A stretch of DNA of 35,242 nucleotides. It comes from an uncultured Clostridia bacterium. GTDB lineage: Bacteria; Bacillota; Dehalobacteriia; UBA4068. Location of the stretch: contig CALXQC010000024.1 of the NCBI GenBank assembly GCA_944390435.1, positions 1 to 35,242 on the forward strand. The letters run 5' to 3'. The notes beneath the pieces were generated by a model. That model ran no database searches, had not been told where the DNA came from, and saw only the letters and a program-made list of their open reading frames with translations. The position numbers and the translations under genes are program-made. Of this stretch, positions 14,603 through 22,552 are shown in pieces (position 1 is the stretch's first letter; each line of letters opens with the position of its first letter).

Positions 14603-17479
14603 TTGAAAAAGAAAAAATCCGTACTGCTGATTGTCGGCATTATCGTGGCCGTGCTGCTGATCCTGCTGGGTCTGGTCAATTTCTTTACCGACTGGATCTG
14701 GTTCGGCGAGATGGGCTACACCTCCGTCTTTTGGAAGGAGCTGCTGACCAAGCTCACCTACGGCGTGCCGATCTTCGTCCTGATTACCGTCGGCTGCTAC
14801 TTCTACCTGCAGGCGATGAAAAAGGGCTATTATAAAAAGATCGGCGGTTATGAATCGCTGCAGCCGGAGAAAAAGGTCAATGTCGCCGCCGGTATCATCA
14901 GCGCTGTCTTCGGCCTGCTGGCCGCAGTGCCGATCTCCAATCGGCTGTGGTTCCAGATGCTGCAGTTCGCCAACAGCACTGATTTCAATATCGCCGACCC
15001 GATTTTCGGCTACGATGTCAGCTTCTATGTCTTTAAGCTGGAATTTTTGAGCGAGATCAATAATCTGCTGATCCCGATTATCATCGGCTTCGCTGTGGTC
15101 AATGTCATTTTCTACCTGCTGCTGTTCCGCTACCGCAAGCCCTATTTCCTTGACGAGGTGTCGCAGGCGGAGGAGGAGCCGCGCGAGGAGCCGCGCAATA
15201 ACAGCCCCTTCGGCCAGTTTTTCGGCGGCGGCCAGAACCCCTTCGGCGGCGGCAGAGGCGGCATGTTCGGCATGGGCGGCGGCAGAAGCCAGGGCAGCCG
15301 CCTCAACCGCGACACCATCTCGCGGCTGATCGGCATCGCCGGCCGGCAGTTCCGCGTCCTGGGCGTGCTGCTGTTCCTGATGATCGGGCTGCATTATTTC
15401 CTCAAGCAGTTCACCCTGCTCTATGCCTCCAGCTCCGGCGTGGTCTACGGCGCGGGCTTCACCGATATTAATATCACCCTGTGGGTCTACCGTATTCTGA
15501 TGATACTCTCGCTGGTCGCGGCGGTGATGTTCGTCATCGGCATGAATAAGCGCAGCCTGAAAAAGGCGGTCATGGTGCCGGTGATTATGATCGGCGTCTC
15601 CATCGCCGGCGGCCTGGTCTCGCTGCTGGTGCAGAACCTGATCGTCACTCCGGACGAGATCAATAAGGAATACGCCTACCTGGAGAACAATATCGCCTTT
15701 ACCCGTTCGGCCTATGATTTGCAGGATATCGAGGTGCGCGAGTTCCCGGCGGATAATACGCTGACTTCGGCGGATATCGCCAATAATATGCAGACTATCT
15801 CCAATATCCGCATCAACGACTATGAGCCGGCGCTGAAATTCTATAATCAAACCCAGAGCATCCGTCTCTATTATCAGTTCAACGATGTCGATGTCGACCG
15901 CTATATGGTCAACGGCGAATATACCCAGACTTTCCTCTCCGCCCGCGAGATCGACGAGTCCGCCGTTACCGACCAGTGGATGAACAGCCATCTGATCTAT
16001 ACCCACGGCTACGGCATCACCCTCTCCCGCGTTGATAAAGTCACCGACAGCGGCCAGCCGGATATGATGATCGACAGCATCCCGCCGGTCTCCGATGTCG
16101 AGGAGATCACCATCGACCGGCCGGAGATCTACTTCGGCGAGAGCACCAACAGCTATGTGGTGGTCAATACCGATGAACCGGAGTTTGACTATCCTTCCGG
16201 CGACAGCAATGTCTATACTGAATACGAGGGCACGGCCGGCATCAATATGACCCTGCTCAACCGCATCCTCTTCGCCATCCGCGAGGGCAATATCAATCTG
16301 CTGGTCTCCACCAATATCGACAGCGACTCCAAGATCCTGATCAACCGTAATATCATGGAGCGTGTCCAGACCATCGCCCCCTTCCTCAGCTATGACGAGG
16401 ATCCCTATATCGTCACCGTGGACGGCAAGCTCTACTGGATTATCGACGCCTACACCACTTCCAGCTATTATCCGTATTCCGAGCCTTTCGCCGAGAATAC
16501 TTCCATCAATTATATCCGCAATTCGGTCAAGGTGATCATCGACGCCTATAACGGCGATACTGATTTCTATATCGTCGAGGACGACGACCCGATCGCCCAG
16601 ACCTATCAGAAGATTTATCCCGACCTCTTCAAAGATCTGGAGGAAATGCCGGATTCGCTGCGGGCGCATCTGCGCTACCCCAATACCTTGTTCAGCATCC
16701 AGGCTCAGACCTATGCCAAGTACCATATGACCGATGTCAATGTCTTCTATCAGAATGAGGACAGATGGGATATCGCCAAGGAGATCTACGGCACTGAGGA
16801 GACCACCATGGTCCCGACCTACTATATCACCAAGATCCCCGGCGAGGAAGAAGCTGAGTTCATCACCAATATCCCCTATACCCCGTCGGGCAAGGATAAT
16901 ATGACCGCGCTGCTGATCGCCAGGAATGACGGCGAGCATTACGGCGAGCTGCTGCTGTTCCAGATGCCGAAAGACCGTACCATCTACGGCCCGCGGCAGA
17001 TCGAGGCGCGCATCAACCAGCACACCGAGATCGCTCAGGACTTCACCCTGTGGAGCAGCGCCGGATCCACCTATACCCGCGGCAATATCTTCGTGATCCC
17101 GATCGAGAATTCGCTGATCTATGTCGAGCCGATCTATCTGGAGAGCGCCAATTCCTCGCTGCCGGAGGTCAAGCGCGTTATCATCTACTATAATGAGCGC
17201 ATCGCCTATGAAAACACCCTGGCCGAGGCTTTGGACGCCATGTTCGGCGAGGGCGCGTCCAGCGGCTATGAGGAGATCACCGGGCCGACCACCGAGACCC
17301 CGGGCGGCGAGGGCGACGCGCCGCCGGCCGATGAACCGGCGCTCGGCATGAGCGAGCTGGCCGATCTGGCCAACCAGGCCTTCAATAATGCACTCAATGC
17401 CCAGCGCGACGGCGATTGGGCCGCCTACGGCGAATATCTCGACGAGCTGCAGGGCTATCTCAATCAGATGACTAATTAG
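14603..17479 (+). CDS. UPF0182 family large membrane protein
   Basis: The protein of about 958 residues matches the UPF0182 (COG1615) family of large membrane proteins with unknown function. The N-terminal third holds about seven hydrophobic helices, with the family signature [18 protein letters not shown] near residues 22-39. A glycine-rich insertion, about 200 residues in, carries repeats of the type FGGG and is cytoplasmic or external by prediction. The C-terminal two thirds is a soluble domain, presumably outside the cell, ending in an acidic proline-rich linker and a short helical tail. I chose TTG at 14603 since AAGGAG lies 8 bases before it and the next residues are a lysine-rich start plus the first helix. 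The ATG at 14429 is unlikely. Confidence 0.9.
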   Translation: MKKKKSVLLIVGIIVAVLLILLGLVNFFTDWIWFGEMGYTSVFWKELLTKLTYGVPIFVLITVGCYFYLQAMKKGYYKKIGGYESLQPEKKVNVAAGIISAVFGLLAAVPISNRLWFQMLQFANSTDFNIADPIFGYDVSFYVFKLEFLSEINNLLIPIIIGFAVVNVIFYLLLFRYRKPYFLDEVSQAEEEPREEPRNNSPFGQFFGGGQNPFGGGRGGMFGMGGGRSQGSRLNRDTISRLIGIAGRQFRVLGVLLFLMIGLHYFLKQFTLLYASSSGVVYGAGFTDINITLWVYRILMILSLVAAVMFVIGMNKRSLKKAVMVPVIMIGVSIAGGLVSLLVQNLIVTPDEINKEYAYLENNIAFTRSAYDLQDIEVREFPADNTLTSADIANNMQTISNIRINDYEPALKFYNQTQSIRLYYQFNDVDVDRYMVNGEYTQTFLSAREIDESAVTDQWMNSHLIYTHGYGITLSRVDKVTDSGQPDMMIDSIPPVSDVEEITIDRPEIYFGESTNSYVVVNTDEPEFDYPSGDSNVYTEYEGTAGINMTLLNRILFAIREGNINLLVSTNIDSDSKILINRNIMERVQTIAPFLSYDEDPYIVTVDGKLYWIIDAYTTSSYYPYSEPFAENTSINYIRNSVKVIIDAYNGDTDFYIVEDDDPIAQTYQKIYPDLFKDLEEMPDSLRAHLRYPNTLFSIQAQTYAKYHMTDVNVFYQNEDRWDIAKEIYGTEETTMVPTYYITKIPGEEEAEFITNIPYTPSGKDNMTALLIARNDGEHYGELLLFQMPKDRTIYGPRQIEARINQHTEIAQDFTLWSSAGSTYTRGNIFVIPIENSLIYVEPIYLESANSSLPEVKRVIIYYNERIAYENTLAEALDAMFGEGASSGYEEITGPTTETPGGEGDAPPADEPALGMSELADLANQAFNNALNAQRDGDWAAYGEYLDELQGYLNQMTN

Positions 17480-17495
17480 CAAACTGCGGTCAGCT

Positions 17496-17547
17496 GCATA
17501 AAGCAAAGAGACGGAACCAGTAATGGTTCCGTCTCTTTGCTTTATGC
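17496..17547. terminator. Terminator with a 24-bp perfect stem after the UPF0182 gene
   Basis: Bases 17496-17519 pair perfectly with 17524-17547 around a GTAA loop. This is the longest perfect inverted repeat I noticed in the window. The upper stem is a CTCTTTGCTTT tract on the plus strand. It should stop transcription before tupA. Confidence 0.8.
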
Positions 17548-17596
17548 GGCGCTGCTGAGGCGCTATTCTTGCCGCAGGGCAATTATCCTCACACGA

Positions 17597-17618
17597 GTTA
17601 TATTTTCAAAAATATAAT
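17597..17618. promoter_or_regulatory. ModE-box-like palindrome at the tupA promoter
   Basis: GTTATAT (17597-17603), 8 bases, ATATAAT (17612-17618) form a near-perfect palindrome whose centre, TATATTTT-CA-AAAATATA, is perfect (17599-17616). Known ModE operators have TATA-type half sites (GTTATAT... ATAAC) at similar spacing, so this is a good candidate oxyanion-responsive site. It ends one base before the tupA -35, which suits either activation or repression. A one-domain ModE-like protein is encoded at 4407-4748. Confidence 0.55.
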
Positions 17619-17619
17619 A

Positions 17620-17648
17620 TTTACAAAAAGATAATAGTCTAGTATAAT
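17620..17648 (+). promoter_or_regulatory. Predicted sigma-A promoter of tupABC (TTTACA-N17-TATAAT)
   Basis: TTTACA (17620-17625) and a perfect TATAAT (17643-17648) are 17 bases apart, giving a leader of about 32 bases that ends in AGGGGGG. It is one of the strongest promoters in the window. Confidence 0.8.
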
Positions 17649-17686
17649 ATTCGTACCCAAAATAAACCTTTAGGGGGGATTAAAGC

Positions 17687-18565
17687 ATGAAAAAATTGTT
17701 GCTCGTTTTACTTGCTGTTATGTTGTGCTTTGGTCTGGTGGCCTGCGCTACTACTGAGACCGAAGAGCCCGGCGAAGGCGAAGTTGCTACTCCGGAAAAC
17801 CCGGTGATCCGTCTGTCCACCACCACCTCGGTCAACGATTCCGAGCTGCTGCCTTACCTGCAGAAGGAATTCGAAGCTGATACCGGCTACACTCTGGAGA
17901 TCACCTCCGCCGGCACCGGCGCTGCGATCGAAAAAGGCCGCACCGGCGACGCCGACCTGCTGCTGGTTCATGATCAGGCTTCTGAAGAAAAGTTCATCGC
18001 CGATGGTTACGGCGTAGAACGCATTCCCTTCATGTACAACTACTTTGTCATCGTCGGTCCGGCCGATGATCCGGCTGCTGTAGCAGACGCTGCTGAAGCC
18101 AGCGATGCTTTCGCTGCTATCGCTGAAGCCCAGGCTCCTTTCATCTCCCGCGGTGATGACAGCGGCACCCATAAAGCCGAGCTGCGCATCTGGGAAGCTG
18201 CCGGCATCACTCCTGATCCGGCTGTTGACACCTGGTACATCTCCGCCGGCGCCGGCATGGGCGCAGTGCTCAACATGGCCTCTGAGCAGCAGGCTTATAC
18301 CCTGACCGACAAAGGCACCTATCTCTCTCATGAGCTGAGAGACACTCTCTCCATCCTCAAAGAGGAATCCGAAGAGATGAAGAACACCTACTCGATGATC
18401 GCTGTTTCTCCGGAAGCTTATCCGGACACCAATATCGAAGGCGCTAACGCTTTCATCGAATGGATGCTCTCCGACAAAGCCACTCAGCTGATCGCTGAAT
18501 ACGGCGTAGAAGAATACGGCCAGGCTCTGTTCTTCATTCTCGATGACGAGACTGCCGCTGAATAA
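17687..18565 (+). CDS. tupA: Tungstate ABC transporter substrate-binding lipoprotein
   Basis: TupA captures tungstate outside the cell for the TupBC importer. The 292-residue precursor has a lipoprotein signal with lipobox LVAC (C20) and a short acidic linker. Then comes the TupA hallmark STTTSVNDS (44-52), which supplies oxyanion-binding residues, and SRGDDSGTHKAEL (154-166), the second anion-binding segment. These motifs separate TupA from molybdate ModA and point to tungstate, though dual use is possible. AGGGGGG precedes the ATG. Codon choice (many GCT and GAA) differs from tupB and tupC and suggests high expression, as expected for a binding protein. Confidence 0.95.
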   Translation: MKKLLLVLLAVMLCFGLVACATTETEEPGEGEVATPENPVIRLSTTTSVNDSELLPYLQKEFEADTGYTLEITSAGTGAAIEKGRTGDADLLLVHDQASEEKFIADGYGVERIPFMYNYFVIVGPADDPAAVADAAEASDAFAAIAEAQAPFISRGDDSGTHKAELRIWEAAGITPDPAVDTWYISAGAGMGAVLNMASEQQAYTLTDKGTYLSHELRDTLSILKEESEEMKNTYSMIAVSPEAYPDTNIEGANAFIEWMLSDKATQLIAEYGVEEYGQALFFILDDETAAE

Positions 18566-18597
18566 TCATTTTTCTGCTCTGATAGGGGAATAGCAGG

Positions 18598-19284
18598 ATG
18601 GAGGTTCTTCAAGAAACAATCAATCTGCTGTTTGGGAGCAATCCCGAGCTGCGGCAGATCATCGGCGTCACCTTGCAGATGAGCGTGACCAGCACCCTGA
18701 TCTCCGTCGGCATCGGGATCCCCCTGGGTACGCTGATCGGAATGTACCAATTCCGCGGAAAAGGCGTTCTGATGCGTATCATCAACACACTAATGGGTCT
18801 GCCGCCAGTGGTGGCAGGCCTATTGGTGTTTTTTCTGCTCTCGCGCTCCGGCCCGTTGGGCGAGTACAAGCTGCTTTACAGCGTCACCGCGATGGTCATC
18901 GCTCAGGTGTTGCTGATCACGCCGATCGCGACCGGCCTGACCGCCTCGATGATCTCCCAGCGCTACCCGCTGCTGCGCGAGACCGCGCTGGGCATCGGGC
19001 TGCCGCGGCGCAAGCAGCTGCTCTATACGCTCTATGAGTGCCGCAGCTCGCTGTTTTCGGTGCTGTTCACCGGCTTCGGCCGCGCTATCTCCGAGGTCGG
19101 CGCGGCGCAGATCGTCGGCGGCAATGTGCAGTATAAGACCAGGACCATGACTACCGCCATTGTCCTGGAAACCAATAAGGGCAATTTCGATATGGCTATT
19201 GCCCTGGGTATCGTGCTGCTGGTGATCGCCTTTGTCATCATGTGCCTCGGCCAGTATTTGAAGGATAAGAGTGAACGACCATGA
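18598..19284 (+). CDS. tupB: Tungstate ABC transporter permease
   Basis: The 228-residue membrane protein is the permease of the tungstate importer. It has about five hydrophobic helices and the ABC-permease coupling motif region RETALGIGLPRRKQLLYTL near residues 130-148. The segment FGRAISEVGAAQIVGGN is typical of TupB/ModB-like permeases. An AGGGGA ribosome binding site lies 8 bases before the ATG. It follows tupA by 32 bases, with no hairpin between, and overlaps tupC by four bases (ATGA), so the two are translationally coupled. Confidence 0.94.
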   Translation: MEVLQETINLLFGSNPELRQIIGVTLQMSVTSTLISVGIGIPLGTLIGMYQFRGKGVLMRIINTLMGLPPVVAGLLVFFLLSRSGPLGEYKLLYSVTAMVIAQVLLITPIATGLTASMISQRYPLLRETALGIGLPRRKQLLYTLYECRSSLFSVLFTGFGRAISEVGAAQIVGGNVQYKTRTMTTAIVLETNKGNFDMAIALGIVLLVIAFVIMCLGQYLKDKSERP

Positions 19285-19961
19285 TTAAAATCAGTCAGCT
19301 GCGGAAAAGCTATAACGGCCGCTGTGTGCTGAATATCGAGGATTTCGTCTTTGAGCCGGGGGGCAAATATGCCCTGATCGGCGCTAACGGCTCCGGCAAG
19401 AGCACGCTGCTGAAGATTTTGGCCGGCACGCTGGCGGCGGACAGCGGCAGCATCGACTGCCCGAGCGGGCTGCGCGAGCGGCTCGGCTATATGCCGCAGA
19501 AACCCTATATTTATGATTTTTCGGTGCTGAAAAATATCCTCATCGCCTTCACCCATAGTCAGAGCGATTCCGCTGCTGCGCTCCGCGCCCTGAGGCGGGT
19601 GGGAATGGAGGATTTCGCCGCGGCGCGCGGCTCCCGCCTCTCCGGCGGCGAATCGCAGCGGGTGGCCTTTGCCCGGATGCTGGTTGAGCCGCATCCGCTG
19701 CTGCTGCTCGATGAGCCGACTTCGGCGATGGATCTCAATGCCAGCGATCAGGTGGAGCAGGAGCTGCTGGATTATTGCTCCGAGCAGACCACGACGCTGA
19801 TCTTCGCCACTCATTCCCTGGCGCAGGCGCAGCGGGTCGCCGATACGCTGCTGCTGATGGATCACGGCCTGTTGGCGGAATACGGCTCCGCCGCGGAGCT
19901 GATTCATCATCCGCAGACCCAGGAGGCGCGCGATTTTCTCCGCAACTGGAAAGTGGACTAA
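19281..19961 (+). CDS. tupC: Tungstate ABC transporter ATP-binding protein
   Basis: This 226-residue ATPase drives the tungstate importer. All ABC motifs are present: Walker A GANGSGKST (34-42), a Q-loop glutamine in YMPQKP, signature LSGGESQRVAFAR (120-132), Walker B LLLLDEPTSAMD (140-151) and the switch histidine in FATHSL. It lacks a C-terminal TOBE/MOP regulatory domain, as in other TupC proteins. The start overlaps the tupB stop. Confidence 0.94.
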   Translation: MIKISQLRKSYNGRCVLNIEDFVFEPGGKYALIGANGSGKSTLLKILAGTLAADSGSIDCPSGLRERLGYMPQKPYIYDFSVLKNILIAFTHSQSDSAAALRALRRVGMEDFAAARGSRLSGGESQRVAFARMLVEPHPLLLLDEPTSAMDLNASDQVEQELLDYCSEQTTTLIFATHSLAQAQRVADTLLLMDHGLLAEYGSAAELIHHPQTQEARDFLRNWKVD

Positions 19962-20059
19962 AACAGCGCCAAAATTTCCGGCAGCTGATGATGCCGCCGA
20001 ATAGCGCCTAAATATAGTTTAATAGCTGAAAAACGGCTGATTTATGATAGGTATAAAAT

Positions 20060-20086
20060 AAAACACGCTTTAAGCGTGTTTTTTGG
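20060..20086. terminator. Bidirectional terminator between tupC and the FAD oxidoreductase genes
   Basis: AAAACACGCTT (20060-20070) and its complement (20072-20082) form a tight hairpin followed by Ts on both strands. It closes tupABC from the left and the convergent minus-strand operon from the right. The rest of 19962-20175 shows no gene. Confidence 0.85.
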
Positions 20087-20175
20087 TATTTTTAGGCGTT
20101 TTTTAGCTGATTTTATCGCGCACATCCTCCGGCAGCGGAAAGCCCCGGGCGCGCGGCAGGATGATGACGGTAGGC

Positions 20176-21066
20176 CTAAAGCAGCGCGCGGGCCGCTTGT
20201 TCTCCCTGCAGGGTGACGGTATCGACGATTTTATGCACATGCTCGCAGTTGCCGGCCAGCTGCAGCCATGCCGGATAAGCTCCGCCGTCGAGCAGCGGCG
20301 CTACCAGCTCGCGTTCCGGCCGCAGTCCGGCAGCCAGCACCAGGGTCGAGCAGGCGATCCGTTCTTCGGCGCCGCTGTCGAGATGGCGCAGCGTTACCGC
20401 CTCAATGCGCCGGCGGCCGTGGATCTCGCAGACCGTAGCGGAAGTAAGGCAGGGGATGCGGCACTGCTCGCAGCATTGGCGCTGATGCTCCGGCAGTCCG
20501 GAGAGCTGCGGCCGCTGCTCGACGATGGCCAGCACCTGCTTGCCCAGCAGATGGAACTGCCGCGCCATAATCAGGCCGATATCGCCGCTGCCCAGTACGA
20601 TGATCCGGTCGCCGATATCGTCGCCGTAGAGATTGAGCATTTGCTGCGCCTGCCCGGCGGTGAAAACTCCGGCCGGACGCGTGCCGGCGATCGGCAGCGC
20701 GCCGAGAGGTATCTCCCGGCAGCCGCTGGCCAGAATCAGCCGCCGAAAGGCCACTTGCTGCAACCCCTGCTCATTGCTGAGCAGGGCAATGCGCTCCCGG
20801 CTGACTGCCAGCGCCGTGGTATTGAGCAGCAGCTGCACCGGAGCTGCCGCTAGCTGCCCGGCGAAGCGCCGCGCGTATTCCGCACCGGTCAGATCCTGCT
20901 GAAAATAGCGGAGGCCGAAACCATGATGCAGGCATTGCGGCAGCACGCCTCCGAGATAGGGCGCGCGTTCTACCAGCAGCGTCCGCCGTCCGCTGCGGCT
21001 GGCGGCTAGGGCTGCGGCCATGCCCGCCGCGCCGCCGCCGATAATCAACAGCTCGCTGTTAAGCAT
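20176..21066 (-). CDS. NAD(P)/FAD-dependent oxidoreductase (pyridine nucleotide-disulfide type, GlpB/HcnB-like)
   Basis: The 296-residue flavoprotein starts with an FAD-binding Rossmann motif, LLIIGGGAAGMAAALAASRS (residues 5-24). It has the ATG-like LILASGCREIPLG and a second dinucleotide motif IIVLGSGDIGLIMARQF for NAD(P)H. Related proteins pair with an FAD/[2Fe-2S] dehydrogenase, passing electrons between substrate and NAD or quinone. AAGGAGGT precedes the ATG at 21066, and the start overlaps the stop of the gene before it by eight bases, so the two are translationally coupled. Three-gene versions of this system in Firmicutes often add a DUF1667 protein; none follows here. The substrate is unknown. 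Confidence 0.87.
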   Translation of the reverse strand: MLNSELLIIGGGAAGMAAALAASRSGRRTLLVERAPYLGGVLPQCLHHGFGLRYFQQDLTGAEYARRFAGQLAAAPVQLLLNTTALAVSRERIALLSNEQGLQQVAFRRLILASGCREIPLGALPIAGTRPAGVFTAGQAQQMLNLYGDDIGDRIIVLGSGDIGLIMARQFHLLGKQVLAIVEQRPQLSGLPEHQRQCCEQCRIPCLTSATVCEIHGRRRIEAVTLRHLDSGAEERIACSTLVLAAGLRPERELVAPLLDGGAYPAWLQLAGNCEHVHKIVDTVTLQGEQAARALL

Positions 21067-22519
21067 CGCTACCTCCTTGCAGCACCTCAGAGCCCGGCTC
21101 ATCCCAGGCGACTTCAGTGAGCGGGATTCCTTTTTCCCGGGCGATCAGCTCGACGATGCGGCGCAGGCAAAAACCGCCCTGGCAGCGTCCGGCTGTTGCG
21201 CCGACGCGCCGCTTGACGCCGTTGACCGTGGCGGCGCCGCGGCGGATCGCCGCGATAATTTCCCCCTCGGAGACGCCGCGGCACTGGCAGACGATGCGGC
21301 CGAAAGCCGGGTCACGGCGGATCAACTCCTGCCGCTGTTCCATCGGCAGTGCGGCCAGGCGGGGAATCGCCGCGCGATGCGGATCAAAACAGGAATTCCG
21401 CGGCGGATCGCCCAGGAAACGGCAGATTTTCTCTGCCGCCTGCTGCGCCAGCCCGGCAGCGCAGGTCATGCCCGGGGTTTTGATGCCGATGAAGCTGACC
21501 CAGTCCGGCGGGTCAAACTGTGGCGAGAGTTCAAAGCCGCTGACCTGGCCGGAGACGCTGCCGGGAAAGCTCAGCAGCGGCCGCAGCGAGGCGAAGCTGC
21601 GGATCACCTGGCGGCGCGGCAGCGCCGGCACCACCTGCGGCCACCAATAATCAAGCCAGTCCAAACCGGAGCGGCTGGTGGCGAAATCCTCTTTATCGCC
21701 GCTGCCCGGTTCTTCGGAGGGGCCGAGCAGCAGATTGCCCTCATGGGTCGGCACCAGGGTCAGACCCTTGCCCCCGTCCTCCGGCTGATGGAAAACGATG
21801 CGGCGGATCAGGCCGCGGCACTGCTCGTCCAGCAGATAATAATCAGCGCGCTGCGGACAGATCCGTACCGAAAAAGGCATGATCTGCGCCTGGATGGCGT
21901 CAGCGAACAGCCCGGCGGCATTGACTACGGTGCGGCAGCGGAATTGCTCCTCCGCGGTGCTGATCAGCCAGCCGCCGTCCTGCTTTCTGATCGAGTGCAC
22001 CTCGGCGTTCATCAGCGCAGTGCAGCCGTTGGCCAGAGCGTTCTCATAGGCGGCAATGGTCAGATGATAGGGATTGACCGTGCCGGTAGTCGGCGCCAGC
22101 AGCGCCAACCGGATGCCCGGCGCCAGCTGCGGCTCCAGCTCCGCCGCCTCCTCTCCGGAGATCAGGCGCAGGCCGGGAACGCCGTTTTCCTTTCCGTTGC
22201 GGTATTTATGCCGCAATGCCGCCTCGCCGCGCTCGCCCCAGCAGACCATCAGCGAACCGCAGCGGTCGAAGGGTACGTCCAGCTCCTGCGCGAGCTGCGC
22301 GAATCCGGCATTGCCCCGGCAGCAGAGCTGCATCTTGCGCGTGCCGGGCCGGGTATCGTATCCGGAGTAGACAATGGCGGTATTAGCCTTGGAAATGCCG
22401 GTGCAGACATCGCTGCACCGTTCCAGCAGCGCCACGCTCAGCTGATAGCGGCACAGCTCGCGGGCGGTAAAACAGCCCAGCATACCCCCGCCGATCACTA
22501 CACAGTCGAAATCCCTCAT
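21059..22519 (-). CDS. FAD-dependent dehydrogenase with C-terminal BFD-like [2Fe-2S] domain (GlpA/LhgO-like)
   Basis: The 486-residue protein is a DAO-type FAD enzyme related to glycerol-3-phosphate dehydrogenase GlpA and L-2-hydroxyglutarate oxidase. The FAD motif VVIGGGMLG is at residues 7-15, and GIKTPGMTCAAGLA near 362-375 is the C-terminal FAD-contacting block. The last 80 residues form a BFD-like [2Fe-2S] domain with CQC and RCQGGFC cysteines. A purine-rich GGGAAAGG region precedes the ATG. It lies 33 bases after the MoeA-PBP gene in the same direction, so it is probably in the molybdopterin operon. It could act on an unidentified 2-hydroxy or amino acid, or serve as redox partner for the AOR enzyme nearby. 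Confidence 0.85.
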   Translation of the reverse strand: MRDFDCVVIGGGMLGCFTARELCRYQLSVALLERCSDVCTGISKANTAIVYSGYDTRPGTRKMQLCCRGNAGFAQLAQELDVPFDRCGSLMVCWGERGEAALRHKYRNGKENGVPGLRLISGEEAAELEPQLAPGIRLALLAPTTGTVNPYHLTIAAYENALANGCTALMNAEVHSIRKQDGGWLISTAEEQFRCRTVVNAAGLFADAIQAQIMPFSVRICPQRADYYLLDEQCRGLIRRIVFHQPEDGGKGLTLVPTHEGNLLLGPSEEPGSGDKEDFATSRSGLDWLDYWWPQVVPALPRRQVIRSFASLRPLLSFPGSVSGQVSGFELSPQFDPPDWVSFIGIKTPGMTCAAGLAQQAAEKICRFLGDPPRNSCFDPHRAAIPRLAALPMEQRQELIRRDPAFGRIVCQCRGVSEGEIIAAIRRGAATVNGVKRRVGATAGRCQGGFCLRRIVELIAREKGIPLTEVAWDEPGSEVLQGGSDA

Positions 22520-22552
22520 ATCCCTGCCTTTCCCCGTCTCCTTGCCGCCGGA

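Noticed and set aside
14399-17506. Open frame of 1035 codons antisense to the UPF0182 gene
   Set aside because: It mirrors the real gene, lacks a ribosome binding site and family motifs, and is rich in Ile-Asp-Gly-His patterns expected from antisense reading of GC-rich codons. Similar long antisense frames at 327-1787, 1922-3280, 5258-6475, 7245-8354, 21020-22876, 27013-28464 and 32675-34654 were dropped for the same reason.
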